Part shown: piece after piece, positions 55,041-63,960 of the stretch
How the letters are laid out: each line of letters begins with the position of its first letter
Numbering within the stretch: position 1 is the first letter of the stretch
NCBI RefSeq assembly: GCF_026278245.1
Contig: NZ_CP111079.1
Span: 1,862,501-1,926,500 of the forward strand
Direction of reading: 5' to 3'
DNA: 64,000 nucleotides
DNA from: Pontibacter kalidii
Lineage (GTDB): Bacteria > Bacteroidota > Bacteroidia > Cytophagales > Hymenobacteraceae
Made by a program: the position numbers and the translations under genes
Notes under the pieces: model-generated
The model's input: the letters and a program-made list of their open reading frames with translations, nothing else
What the model was told of the DNA's origin: nothing
Databases searched by the model: none

Positions 55041-56378
55041 GTGCCTATTGCCTTGAAAGAAACTGACCAAACCGATATACTCTACATTTCCTACTACTGG
55101 CCGCCCTCTGGCGGGCCGGGTGTGCAGCGTGGACTGAAGTTTTGTAAATACATGCCTCAGTTTGGCGTGCGCCCAACCGTGCTCACGGTGGACGAGAAAC
55201 AGGCCTCCTACCCTCTTCTGGACGAAACCTTCTCCCAGGAAGTTCCCGAGGGGCTGCAGGTTTACCGCACCGCCACCTCAGAACCTTTCGAGTACTATAA
55301 AAAGCTCTCCGGTAAGAAGGAGATCCCCTACAGCGGTTTTGCTAACCAGCAGTCAAAAGACACGCTCGTGGACAAGCTGTTCAAGTTCGTGCGCGGCAAC
55401 CTGTTTATACCCGACGCCCGCGTGGGCTGGAACAAGCATGCTATACGCAAGGCAGACGAATTGTTGCAGGGCGGCAAGTATAAAGCCATAGTTACCACCA
55501 GTCCACCGCACTCCACGCAGCTGATTGGCCTGAAGCTCAAGCAGAAGTATAACCTGCCCTGGATAGCCGACCTGCGCGACCCCTGGACCAACATCCACTA
55601 TTACGACCAGCTTTACCACACGCCCCTTGCCAAACGCCTCGACGAAAAATATGAGCGGCAAGTGCTGGAGCAGGCCGACGCCATTATCGTAACGAGCGAG
55701 GACACCAAGCGCCTTTTCCTGAACAAGCCCGCAAGTATAGACGGGCGCAAAATCCACGTCATCCCGAACGGTTACGACGGGGCCGATTTCGTATACCAGA
55801 GCAAACCGCCCAAGAACGAGTTCGTCATTACTTACACGGGCACCATCACCGAGCAGTATAATATTGATGTGTTCCTGAAGGTACTGGCCCATATGCTGAC
55901 GGTACACAGCGAGATCAACTACAAGCTGCGCTTCGTGGGCAAAGTGTCGGAGGGCATCAAAAAACGCATTGAGAAAGCCGGGGTGCTGGGCATCACGGAG
56001 TTTATCCCTTACGTACCGCACCAGGAGGCCATCAAGTATATGATGGAGAGCACCGTGCTGTTCCTGGCCATCGCCGACGTGGAGAACGTTTACGCCAACG
56101 TTCCAGGCAAGCTGTTCGAGTACCTGGCCTCCAACAAGCCTATCATTGCCCTGGGTCCGGTGCACTCCGACATGGACCGCATCATAGATGAGTGCGGTGC
56201 CGGCCGCCTGTTCCACTACACCGCCTACGACCTGATGCTGGACCACATGAACCAGTGGAGCAAGGCCTGGAAGATCAACCCGAACCTGGACCTGCCCTAC
56301 ATCAACCACTCCCGCTTTTCCCGCGAGTCGCTCACAGAGGAACTGGCGAAGGTGATTAAAAAACTGGTGAAGAAGTAA
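55041..56378 (+). CDS. GT4-type glycosyltransferase
   Basis: A 445-residue GT-B fold glycosyltransferase. The N-terminal donor-independent part starts ILYISYYWPPSGGPGVQRG (~13-31), with the Gly-rich loop of family 4. The C-terminal half has VIPNGYDGADF (~240-250), FVITYTGTITEQYNID (~258-273) and the nucleotide-sugar block VPGKLFEYLASNKPIIALG (~354-372; the usual Glu-x7-Glu region). It probably adds a sugar in surface polysaccharide or glycan assembly. GTG is the start, 15 bp after a TATATTTG -7-like element (55019-55026). It opens the surface-glycan locus, followed by pseB after a 276-bp gap. Confidence 0.9.
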   Translation: MPIALKETDQTDILYISYYWPPSGGPGVQRGLKFCKYMPQFGVRPTVLTVDEKQASYPLLDETFSQEVPEGLQVYRTATSEPFEYYKKLSGKKEIPYSGFANQQSKDTLVDKLFKFVRGNLFIPDARVGWNKHAIRKADELLQGGKYKAIVTTSPPHSTQLIGLKLKQKYNLPWIADLRDPWTNIHYYDQLYHTPLAKRLDEKYERQVLEQADAIIVTSEDTKRLFLNKPASIDGRKIHVIPNGYDGADFVYQSKPPKNEFVITYTGTITEQYNIDVFLKVLAHMLTVHSEINYKLRFVGKVSEGIKKRIEKAGVLGITEFIPYVPHQEAIKYMMESTVLFLAIADVENVYANVPGKLFEYLASNKPIIALGPVHSDMDRIIDECGAGRLFHYTAYDLMLDHMNQWSKAWKINPNLDLPYINHSRFSRESLTEELAKVIKKLVKK

Positions 56379-56654
56379 TCTGTCATAACCTGTCGTGTCT
56401 GGCGCACTCCCACTTCCCCTTTGAGTTAGGGAGAGTTAAGTATGAATATTTTATACTTGTTATACTTTTCGCCGGGTCAGGCAGAACGCTGCCAAGTGTA
56501 AAGTTGACTAAAGAAAACGGCTCACCCTGCGGACGCCTTTCGCTTTAGTATAATTCCGGATACCCCTACCTGTGCACCCTACGGTTAAAATAAGTATCTT
56601 GCAGCAAGATTGGGTGACCATTTTGCACCTAAAGTATAAAGCAAAAAACGTAGG
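56379..56654. other. Non-coding spacer upstream of pseB
   Basis: 276 bp without a gene. It contains a GTTAGGGAGAGTTAAG segment similar to the microsatellite at 53296, three AAGTATA-type motifs around 56439-56470 and one at 56631. No consensus promoter with full spacing was found. Confidence 0.45.
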
Positions 56655-57674
56655 ATGGCATTAGACCTTAACAACAAGGCTATATTGGTTACGGGCGGCA
56701 CGGGCTCGTTCGGAAAGAAGTTTGTGGAGATGGTATATGCCCGCTTCCCGAATGTGAGAAGAGTGGTGATTTACTCCCGCGATGAGCTGAAACAGTTCGA
56801 AATGTCTCAGGTTTTCCCTCACAGCAAGTATAACTCTGTCCGTTATTTTATTGGCGATGTGCGCGATGGCGAGCGCTTTAAACGTGCCTGTGAGGGCATA
56901 GACATCATCGTACACGCCGCTGCCCTCAAGCAGGTGCCGGCCGCCGAGTATAACCCGATGGAGTGCATCAAAACCAACGTACTGGGTGCCGAGAACGTGA
57001 TAAACGCCGCCCTGGACTGTGGTGTGAAAGACGTGGTGGCGCTCTCTACAGACAAGGCGGCGGCCCCGATCAACCTATACGGAGCTACCAAGCTGTGCTC
57101 AGATAAACTATTTGTGGCTGCCAATAACATGCGCGGCAAGCGCGACATTCGGTTTTCGGTGGTTCGTTACGGCAACGTGATCGGCTCCAGGGGCTCTGTG
57201 GTGCCTTTCTTCCTGAAGAAGCGTGCCGACGGTGTATTGCCCATCACCCACCCGGACATGACCCGCTTCAACATCTCTCTGGAGGAAGGCGTTGAGATGG
57301 TGTTCCATGCCCTGGATAAACATTGGGGAGGCGAGATCTTCGTACCCAAGATCCCGTCTTACCGCATCACCGACGTGGCCGAGGCCATCGGCCCGGACTG
57401 TAAGCAGGAGGTCGTGGGCATCCGTCCGGGAGAGAAACTGCACGAAGAGATGATCACCGAAACCGACTCCCTGAACACGGTGGAACTGGACAAGTACTAC
57501 GTTATACTTCCGTCTACCCCTATCTGGAGCACCGAGGAGTTCCTGAAGGCCCACAACGGCAAGATGACCGAACTGGGCTTTAAGTATAACTCCGGCACCA
57601 ACACCGAGTGGTTGACGGTGGATGAGCTGCGCGAGCAAATCCGTCAGCACGTAGACCCTGATTTTAATGTATAA
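56655..57674 (+). CDS. pseB: UDP-N-acetylglucosamine 4,6-dehydratase (inverting)
   Basis: A 339-residue extended SDR that starts pseudaminic acid synthesis from UDP-GlcNAc, also inverting C5. The NAD(P)-binding VTGGTGSFGKKF is at ~13-24. The catalytic STDKAAAPINLYGATK (~129-144) has Asp-Lys and Tyr-x3-Lys in the form of PseB/FlaA1 rather than ordinary dehydratases. AAALKQVPAAEYNPMECIK and VRYGNVIGSRGSVVPFF are further PseB-type blocks. Unlike in flagellate bacteria, where this sugar decorates flagellin, the context here suggests cell-surface polysaccharide or protein glycosylation. Confidence 0.95.
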   Translation: MALDLNNKAILVTGGTGSFGKKFVEMVYARFPNVRRVVIYSRDELKQFEMSQVFPHSKYNSVRYFIGDVRDGERFKRACEGIDIIVHAAALKQVPAAEYNPMECIKTNVLGAENVINAALDCGVKDVVALSTDKAAAPINLYGATKLCSDKLFVAANNMRGKRDIRFSVVRYGNVIGSRGSVVPFFLKKRADGVLPITHPDMTRFNISLEEGVEMVFHALDKHWGGEIFVPKIPSYRITDVAEAIGPDCKQEVVGIRPGEKLHEEMITETDSLNTVELDKYYVILPSTPIWSTEEFLKAHNGKMTELGFKYNSGTNTEWLTVDELREQIRQHVDPDFNV

Positions 57675-57703
57675 GTTTTGAATGATTGACTGAGTGAATG
57701 TGT

Positions 57704-57737
57704 GACTTTTCAACTTTCTAACCTTCTAACTTTCTAA
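57704..57737. repeat. Degenerate CTTTCTAAC pyrimidine repeat before pseC
   Basis: About four imperfect units of a TTCTAACTT-type pattern occupy the leader just upstream of the pseC TTG codon. It resembles the CTAACTCT complement of the microsatellite at 53296. It overlaps the expected ribosome-binding region. Confidence 0.6.
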
Positions 57738-57740
57738 CTC

Positions 57741-58946
57741 TTGTCAGAAGCAAACCATACAAAACAGCCTACGCGCACCATCCCCTACGGCCGTCAGCAT
57801 ATCACCGAGGACGACATTGAGGCGGTAGTGGAGACCCTGCAGTCCGACTTCCTGACGCAGGGACCAAAGGTACTGGCATTCGAGCAGGCTTTTGCAGCAT
57901 ATGTGGGCGCCAAGTATGCGGTGGCCTGCTCCAACGGTACGGCCGCCCTGCACCTGTGCACCATGGCCCTGGGCGTGAATGAGGAGTCAAGCGTGATTAC
58001 CACGCCCATCACGTTCGTGGCCTCTGCCAACTGCGTGCGCTACTGCGGCGGCACCGTGGCGTTTGCAGATGTAGACCCAGCTACTGCCCTGCTGGACATC
58101 AACAAAGTACGTCAATTGCTGGAGAGCAAACCCAAAGGCTACTATAACGGCATCATCCCTGTTGATTTTGCAGGAAACCCCGTTAACCTGGAGGAGTACC
58201 GCCAGTTGGCTGACGAATTTGGCCTCTGGATCATAGAAGATGCCTGCCACGCGCCCGGCGGCTATTTTACCGACAGCAAAGGCCGGAAGCAATTGTGCGG
58301 TAACGGAACGTATGCTGATCTGGCCATCTTCTCTTTCCACCCGGTGAAACATATTGCCACCGGCGAGGGCGGCATGGTCACCACCAACAACGAAGAGCTG
58401 TACCAGGAACTGCTCAAACTGCGCACACACGGCATCACCCGCGACCCGAACCTGATGGAGGAGAACCATGGCGGCTGGTACATGGAGATGCAGGAACTGG
58501 GCTACAATTACCGCATCCCGGATATGCTCTGCGCTTTGGGCATCTCGCAGCTGCATCGCGCCGAGGCTGGCCTTGCCCGTCGCAAGGGCATTGCCAAAGT
58601 TTACGACAACGCTTTCTCAGGCATAGATGGAATAAAAATACTGGGCACCAGTCCCGAGGCACTTGATGCCGATGGAAACACCGGCCACGCCTACCATTTA
58701 TACGTGATTCAGGTCGCAGACCGCAAAGGCCTCTACGATTACCTGCGCCAGCACAACATTTTCGCGCAGGTACATTACATCCCGGCCCATACCATGCCCT
58801 ACTACCGCAACCTGGGCTACCAAAAAGGGGATTACCCGGAGGCAGAAGGTTATTACGCCAGTTGCCTGAGCCTGCCTATGTACCCAAGCCTCACGCAGGA
58901 GGAGCAGGAATACGTGATTGAGAAGGTTAAAGAGTTTGTGGGGTAG
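57741..58946 (+). CDS. pseC: UDP-4-amino-4,6-dideoxy-GlcNAc-type aminotransferase PseC
   Basis: A 401-residue PLP aminotransferase (DegT/DnrJ/EryC1 family) that adds the C4 amino group to the PseB product. Blocks present are SDFLTQGPKVLAFEQAFA (~35-52), CSNGTAALHL (~65-74, phosphate binding), IIEDACHAPGG (~164-174) and FHPVKHIATGEGG (~195-207, with the PLP Lys). The start is TTG at 57741; no ATG in frame lies upstream near it, and the family begins about this point. Its stop overlaps the next GTG by one base. The upstream pyrimidine repeat may affect translation. Confidence 0.93.
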   Translation: MSEANHTKQPTRTIPYGRQHITEDDIEAVVETLQSDFLTQGPKVLAFEQAFAAYVGAKYAVACSNGTAALHLCTMALGVNEESSVITTPITFVASANCVRYCGGTVAFADVDPATALLDINKVRQLLESKPKGYYNGIIPVDFAGNPVNLEEYRQLADEFGLWIIEDACHAPGGYFTDSKGRKQLCGNGTYADLAIFSFHPVKHIATGEGGMVTTNNEELYQELLKLRTHGITRDPNLMEENHGGWYMEMQELGYNYRIPDMLCALGISQLHRAEAGLARRKGIAKVYDNAFSGIDGIKILGTSPEALDADGNTGHAYHLYVIQVADRKGLYDYLRQHNIFAQVHYIPAHTMPYYRNLGYQKGDYPEAEGYYASCLSLPMYPSLTQEEQEYVIEKVKEFVG

Positions 58947-59827
58947 TGACAAAGGCAGAAAACCTCCGGAAATTGATTTTAGGCACCGCGCAGTTTGGCC
59001 TTGATTACGGCATCAGTAACACGCGTGGCAAAATAACTCAAACCGAAGTAGCGTATATACTTTCTAAGGCTGCCGAAGCAGGTATCTGCACTCTCGATAC
59101 TGCTGCAGCCTATGGCAATAGTGAGGAAAGTATAGGCAAATCATTGCAAGGTAGAAGTGACTTCAACATCATCACGAAGTATCCTCCTAACACACCAGAA
59201 AAAAGTATAAATCAGGCATTTGAGGAGTCGCTGAAAAGGCTGGAAACAAAAAAATTATACGCCTACCTGCTGCATAGTTTCAGTAGCTACCAGAACAACC
59301 CTACACTGCTGGATAAGCTTCTGGATCTAAAGGCTAAGGGTAGGGTAGAAAAAATTGGCGTCTCAGTGTACCATCCAAAGGAGGCCGAAGCTCTTTTGCA
59401 GCATCACGCAGCGATAGACATTGTACAGTTGCCCTACAGTGTGTTTGATCAACGCTTTAACACCATACTCCCTAAGCTGCGCCGCAAAGGAATTGAAACG
59501 CACGTACGCTCTATCTATCTGCAGGGCTTATATTTTATGCAACAGGAAAGTATACCGCAGCATCTCCAGAAAGTCGCTCCTAAGGTAAAGGAGTTGCAAC
59601 ATCTAGCTGCAAAGTATAAACTGCCTCTTGGTGCTATGCTAATGGGATTTGTCCTCCGGCACAAGTATATTACTAACATCGTTGTGGGTGTGGAGAGCCT
59701 GCAAACGCTGGAGGAGAACATTGCATTTTATGCTTCGCAACTAAAAGAAGAACTGTACAGCGAGCTTCAGAAGTTTGAGCAGACAGATGAAGATATTATC
59801 TTACCCTATAAGTGGGCAAAAGCATGA
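58946..59827 (+). CDS. Aldo/keto reductase in the pseudaminic-acid locus
   Basis: A 293-residue aldo/keto reductase fold protein: LILGTAQFGLDYGISN (~10-25), TLDTAAAYGNSEESIG (~50-65, Asp and catalytic Tyr), ITKYPP (Lys, ~77) and LLHSFSS (His, ~107). All four catalytic residues are present. GTG is the start, sharing one base with the pseC stop. Such reductases sit in many nonulosonic-acid clusters but their step is not established; it may act on a side-chain modification. The coding sequence is AT-richer than pseB and pseC. Confidence 0.88.
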   Translation: MTKAENLRKLILGTAQFGLDYGISNTRGKITQTEVAYILSKAAEAGICTLDTAAAYGNSEESIGKSLQGRSDFNIITKYPPNTPEKSINQAFEESLKRLETKKLYAYLLHSFSSYQNNPTLLDKLLDLKAKGRVEKIGVSVYHPKEAEALLQHHAAIDIVQLPYSVFDQRFNTILPKLRRKGIETHVRSIYLQGLYFMQQESIPQHLQKVAPKVKELQHLAAKYKLPLGAMLMGFVLRHKYITNIVVGVESLQTLEENIAFYASQLKEELYSELQKFEQTDEDIILPYKWAKA

Positions 59828-60612
59828 GCACAAACGTGAGCACCTTATTTAACCTTTCTGGTAAAGTAGCTTTGGTAACAGGCGGTTATGGCTACCTTGG
59901 CACAGCCGTTTCAGAGGGGTTGGCAGAGGCCGGCGCAATAGTATACGTTCTGGGCCGGAGCGACGAGAAATTCAAAGAGGCTTTTCAGCCTGCCCCCTCT
60001 ACCCCTGTCTGGTTCCAGGAATGCGATGTTGCCGATACTCAAAGTATAAAGGATGCATTTGCAGCCATAGAGGCAAAAGAAGGAAGACTGGATGTGCTTG
60101 TTAACAATGCTTTTTACTCCAAAGGACAAAATCCTGAGGCTCTAACCGATGAGGAATGGGCTTTTGGTATAGACGGTAATCTGAATAGTGTGCACCGTTG
60201 CATTCGGGAGGTTATCCCCCACCTTAAAAAAAATGGTGGCAGTATCATCAATGTTTCTTCTATGTACGGTATGGTTTCCCCCGACTTTAGTATTTACGAA
60301 GAAAGCCCTGCCTCACTGAACCCACCCCATTACGGAGCTGCGAAGGCTGGCGTTTTACAACTTACCCGATATTTTGCCTGCTACTTAGGCAAATCCGGCA
60401 TTCGAGTCAATGCGGTTACTCCTGGCCCGTTTCCAAACGAGATGGTGCAGCAGAATGAGGCATTTGTAGCACAGCTTAAGAAAAAGAACCCGCTTGGTAG
60501 AATCGGCCAGCCAGATGATCTGAAAGGTGCCTTTGTATATCTTGCATCAGAAGCTTCTGCTTTCATGACTGGCCAAAATATGGTAATAGATGGAGGCTGG
60601 ACGGCATGGTAA
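59824..60612 (+). CDS. SDR family oxidoreductase in the pseudaminic-acid locus
   Basis: A 262-residue classical SDR with cofactor loop TGGYGYLG (~20-27), NNAF (the NNAG-type block), catalytic Ser in NVSSMYG (~139-145) and Tyr-Lys in HYGAAKAG (~163-170), followed by PGPFPNE. The ATG at 59824 overlaps the previous TGA (ATGA), so this is preferred to the ATG at 59812. The end YLASEASAFMTGQNMVIDGGW is the usual SDR C-terminus (shorter blocks). Substrate unknown; probably modifies a nonulosonic-acid precursor or derivative. Confidence 0.9.
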   Translation: MSTNVSTLFNLSGKVALVTGGYGYLGTAVSEGLAEAGAIVYVLGRSDEKFKEAFQPAPSTPVWFQECDVADTQSIKDAFAAIEAKEGRLDVLVNNAFYSKGQNPEALTDEEWAFGIDGNLNSVHRCIREVIPHLKKNGGSIINVSSMYGMVSPDFSIYEESPASLNPPHYGAAKAGVLQLTRYFACYLGKSGIRVNAVTPGPFPNEMVQQNEAFVAQLKKKNPLGRIGQPDDLKGAFVYLASEASAFMTGQNMVIDGGWTAW

Positions 60613-61427
60613 CCGTTGGCGCCATCATACAGGCTCGATTAGGTTCGGAACGTTTGCCGAATAAAGCATTCCTGCCACTACCATTCAACAATGGTCCTAC
60701 CTTGTTATGGCATGTGGCAGCGCGCGCAAAAGCAGCCCAAAGCATAGCTACCGTCCTTGTAGCCACTACCGAAAATACAACCGATAATGCCATCTATACT
60801 TTCTGCCAGAAAAGCCAGATAAATTGCTTCAGAGGCTCGGAAGATGACGTGCTGACAAGATTCTATACAGCAGCCCAAAAGTATAAACTAGATGTAGTAG
60901 TAAGGCTAACTGGCGATAATCCATTCATCATGCCGGAAACCCTAGACGAGGCTGTTGCTAAACACGTGGATGCCGATGTAGATTATACTTTAACCGAAGG
61001 GCTTCCGCTTGGTACTAATATAGAGGTTGTATCTTTTTCAGCTTTAGAACGTGCAGCCAGAATGGCAACCGAGGAGGCAGACCGCGAACATGTAACACCA
61101 TACATCCGCAGAGAGCAGGGTTTTAAAACGCAAAGGGTCACCTATACTTCTGCACTAAGTGCGCTGCGGCTAACCGTTGATTATCCATCTGATTACGCGC
61201 TGGCCAACTTGCTTTACGACAGGCTTTACGATCAAAATAAGCTATTTAACTTCACTGATATAGAAGAACTGTTGCAGGAACATGACTGGCTGACGAACGT
61301 TAATACACAAAACCAGCAGCGACAGGCCTTTGCCACCGAAGCCGATGAGTTTTCAAGCGCTGCTAAAACATTACAAGAAGGCGGCTACAACCGTGTGCTG
61401 CAGAAACTACAGGAGGTATTAAAGTGA
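60606..61427 (+). CDS. SpsF-like cytidylyltransferase
   Basis: A 273-residue nucleotidyltransferase of the SpsF/acylneuraminate cytidylyltransferase superfamily: GAIIQARLGSERLPNKAF (~5-22) is the nucleotide-binding start, followed by GSEDDVLTRFY (~77-87) and VRLTGDNPFI (~98-107, metal-binding Asp). It probably forms the CMP-activated sugar, filling the role of PseF, which is otherwise missing from the locus. Overlaps the SDR gene by 7 bp and the next gene by 4 bp. AT-richer than flanking pse genes. Confidence 0.85.
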   Translation: MVTVGAIIQARLGSERLPNKAFLPLPFNNGPTLLWHVAARAKAAQSIATVLVATTENTTDNAIYTFCQKSQINCFRGSEDDVLTRFYTAAQKYKLDVVVRLTGDNPFIMPETLDEAVAKHVDADVDYTLTEGLPLGTNIEVVSFSALERAARMATEEADREHVTPYIRREQGFKTQRVTYTSALSALRLTVDYPSDYALANLLYDRLYDQNKLFNFTDIEELLQEHDWLTNVNTQNQQRQAFATEADEFSSAAKTLQEGGYNRVLQKLQEVLK

Positions 61428-62905
61428 ATTCCAGAACCCGCATCATTTTCCGTGCCGACGGCAACAGCCAGATTGGGCTGGGCCACGTAGTGCGCTCGCT
61501 GGCACTGGCCGAAATGCTGCGCCATGACTTTGAATGCGTGTTTGCCATCCAGGCGCCTAGCCCCGAACTGCAGGAGCAGATCAGGCAAACCTGCGATGGC
61601 CTCATCATACTTCCTGTCTGCAACCACAGCGAAGAAAGATTTATACATGAGTTGGATGCCTATATTGCCGATAACGTGCTGGTGGTGCTGGACGGCTACG
61701 ACTTTTATACAGCCTATCAGCAAAGTATAAAGCGCAAAGGCTGCCAGCTTTTCTGCATCGACGACATCCACCGTTATACTTTTGTGGCTGATGCCGTCCT
61801 CAACCAGGCCGGTGGCGTAGAGTCGGCAAAGTATAAAACGGCACCTTACACCAAACTTTTACTGGGGCCCAAGTATGCGCTGCTAAGGCCTGATTTTCTG
61901 CAAGCAGCCACACAAGAAAGGACATTCCCTACCGGGGAAGTGTGCGTGTTCCTGAACCTGGGTGGTGCCGACCTGCATAACCATACGCTGCGAATTGCCA
62001 GGGAACTGAAGCGCATCCAAGGAATAAAAAAGGTGGAGATAATAGTAGGCAGCGCCTACCAACATCTACAAGAGCTGCAGACATGGCTGGAGCAGAATCC
62101 AACGTATCGCCTGCACCAAAACCTCAGTGCGGAGGAGATGTGCCGGCTGATGCAGCGTTGTAGTGTAGCGGTCACTTCTGCCAGCGGCGTAGCGTACGAG
62201 TATGCTTCGGTGGGCGGGTTGCTGTTTATACTTCAGACAGCGGATAACCAACAAGGGCTTTATACTTTCCTGACCCGAAACGTCCTGGCACAAAAGTATG
62301 AGCAATTGCCCCAAAGTATAAATAATGAGTTTTCTAGTGCATTTGAGCAATTAGTTGCAACCCAGCGCCAGCATTTTGATGGAAAATCCGGAGAAAGGCT
62401 ACGGGAAGTGTTCCGTAACTTGGCATTGGCGGCAAGCATATCCATGCGCGAAGCCACTGCCGACGACCTGCTGCTGCTCTTCGACTGGGCCAACGACCCT
62501 GCGGTGCGCCGGCACTCCTTCAACCCGAATCCTATACTTTTAGAGAGCCACACCCGCTGGCTGCACACAAAGCTGGAAGATAAGCGAGCGATGCTTTATA
62601 TTGCAGAAGCTGCAGGCCTGCCAGCGGCCCACATACGGTTCGAGCTGCAAGACGGCAAAGCGGTCATCAGTTATTTGATTGGCTCCAATTTTAGGGGGAA
62701 AGGGCTTGGGCACGTGATCCTGCAGAAAGGCGTGGTAGCGTTGCTTCAACAAAACCCCGGGCTAGAACTGGTGGAGGGATTGGTACAAAAAGAGAATACG
62801 GCTTCGGTCAGGGCCTTCGAGAAAGCTGGTTTCAGCTATGGCACACCCGATCCACAGTTTCCGCAAGCGCATCGGTTTGTGTTGCGCCCTCAACGAATAA
62901 AGTAA
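61424..62905 (+). CDS. PseG-PseH fusion (UDP-sugar hydrolase plus N-acetyltransferase)
   Basis: A 493-residue two-domain enzyme. Residues 1-335 form a PseG-type GT-B hydrolase that removes UDP from the diacetamido sugar: FRADGNSQIGLGHVVRSLALA (shorter core GLGHVVRSLALA), DGYDFYT, FLNLGGADLHN, and SASGVAYEYASVG. Residues ~338-493 form a GNAT acetyltransferase (PseH role): MREATADDLLLLFDWAND, FRGKGLGHVIL (acetyl-CoA loop) and ENTASVRAFEKAGF. Thus two consecutive but non-adjacent steps (C4 N-acetylation and UDP removal) are on one chain. GTG start in a GTGA overlap with the preceding stop. Confidence 0.9.
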   Translation: MNSRTRIIFRADGNSQIGLGHVVRSLALAEMLRHDFECVFAIQAPSPELQEQIRQTCDGLIILPVCNHSEERFIHELDAYIADNVLVVLDGYDFYTAYQQSIKRKGCQLFCIDDIHRYTFVADAVLNQAGGVESAKYKTAPYTKLLLGPKYALLRPDFLQAATQERTFPTGEVCVFLNLGGADLHNHTLRIARELKRIQGIKKVEIIVGSAYQHLQELQTWLEQNPTYRLHQNLSAEEMCRLMQRCSVAVTSASGVAYEYASVGGLLFILQTADNQQGLYTFLTRNVLAQKYEQLPQSINNEFSSAFEQLVATQRQHFDGKSGERLREVFRNLALAASISMREATADDLLLLFDWANDPAVRRHSFNPNPILLESHTRWLHTKLEDKRAMLYIAEAAGLPAAHIRFELQDGKAVISYLIGSNFRGKGLGHVILQKGVVALLQQNPGLELVEGLVQKENTASVRAFEKAGFSYGTPDPQFPQAHRFVLRPQRIK

Positions 62906-62913
62906 GTATAAAC

Positions 62914-63957
62914 ATGATTCAGGATATAACCATTGCGGGCCGTTTGGTTGGTCCAACACATAGGCCATTTATCATTGCAGAGATGTCGGGTAACCACAAC
63001 CACTCGCTGGAGCGGGCGCTGGCTATTGTGGATGCCGCCGCTGAGGCCGGTGCCGACGCTATCAAACTGCAAACCTATACCGCCGACACCATGACGCTGC
63101 CAGGTGCCTTTACCATTGAAGATGAAAATTCCCTCTGGAAAGGACGTGAGCTCTACGACCTCTACCAAGAAGCCTATACGCCCTGGGAATGGCACCAACC
63201 AATTTTTGAGCGAGCCAAACAACATGGCCTGATCGCCTTCTCCTCTCCTTTTGATGAGTCGGCTGTGGATTTCCTGGAAGAACTGGGGGCACCAGTGTAC
63301 AAGATCGCTTCTTTTGAAAACACGGACCATCCGCTTTTGCGTAAAGTAGCCGCTACAGGCAAACCGGTGATCATGAGCACAGGCGCCGCCACGCTGACCG
63401 AGTTGGACGAGGCTGTACGCGTATTGCGGGAGGCGGGCTGCGAGCAGTTTATACTTTTGAAATGCACCAGTACCTACCCTTCTACTCCGGCAAACACGAA
63501 CCTGGCTACTATTCCGCACATGCGTGCATTGTTTAACGTGCAGGTGGGGCTATCGGACCATACGATGGGTGTGGGAGCGGCTGTGGCTGCCGTAGCGTTG
63601 GGCGCAACGGTTATCGAAAAACACTTTACCTTGTTAAGAGCGGATGGTGGCGTAGATGCTGCTTTCTCGCTGGAGCCACAGGAACTGCAAGCGCTGGTGA
63701 TGGAGTCCGAAAGGGCGTGGCAGGCCCTGGGGCATGTACAGTATGGCGTGCAGCGCGCAGAAGAAAAAAGCCGCCTGTTCAAGCGATCGGTGTATGCAGC
63801 CAAAGACATCACTGCTGGTGAGGCACTTACCAAAGAGAACATCCGGGTGATACGGCCGGGCCTAGGCCTGGCACCCAAGCATTACGAGGAACTGCTGGGC
63901 AAGCCTGCCGCTGTAGCCATCAAAGCCGGCACGCCCCTTACCTGGGACATGGTGTAG
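62914..63957 (+). CDS. pseI: Pseudaminic acid synthase
   Basis: A 347-residue NeuB-family enzyme that condenses the diacetamido-altrose product with phosphoenolpyruvate to give pseudaminic acid. The TIM barrel has FIIAEMSGNHNHSLERAL (~18-35), ADAIKLQTYTADTM (~50-63), YKIASFE, LKCTSTYPSTPAN and VGLSDHTMGVGAAVAAVALGA blocks, with EKHFTL, typical of PseI rather than plain NeuB. A C-terminal SAF (antifreeze-like) domain (~285-347) closes the protein. It lies 8 bp past the PseG-PseH gene. Confidence 0.95.
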   Translation: MIQDITIAGRLVGPTHRPFIIAEMSGNHNHSLERALAIVDAAAEAGADAIKLQTYTADTMTLPGAFTIEDENSLWKGRELYDLYQEAYTPWEWHQPIFERAKQHGLIAFSSPFDESAVDFLEELGAPVYKIASFENTDHPLLRKVAATGKPVIMSTGAATLTELDEAVRVLREAGCEQFILLKCTSTYPSTPANTNLATIPHMRALFNVQVGLSDHTMGVGAAVAAVALGATVIEKHFTLLRADGGVDAAFSLEPQELQALVMESERAWQALGHVQYGVQRAEEKSRLFKRSVYAAKDITAGEALTKENIRVIRPGLGLAPKHYEELLGKPAAVAIKAGTPLTWDMV

Positions 63958-63960
63958 CCC

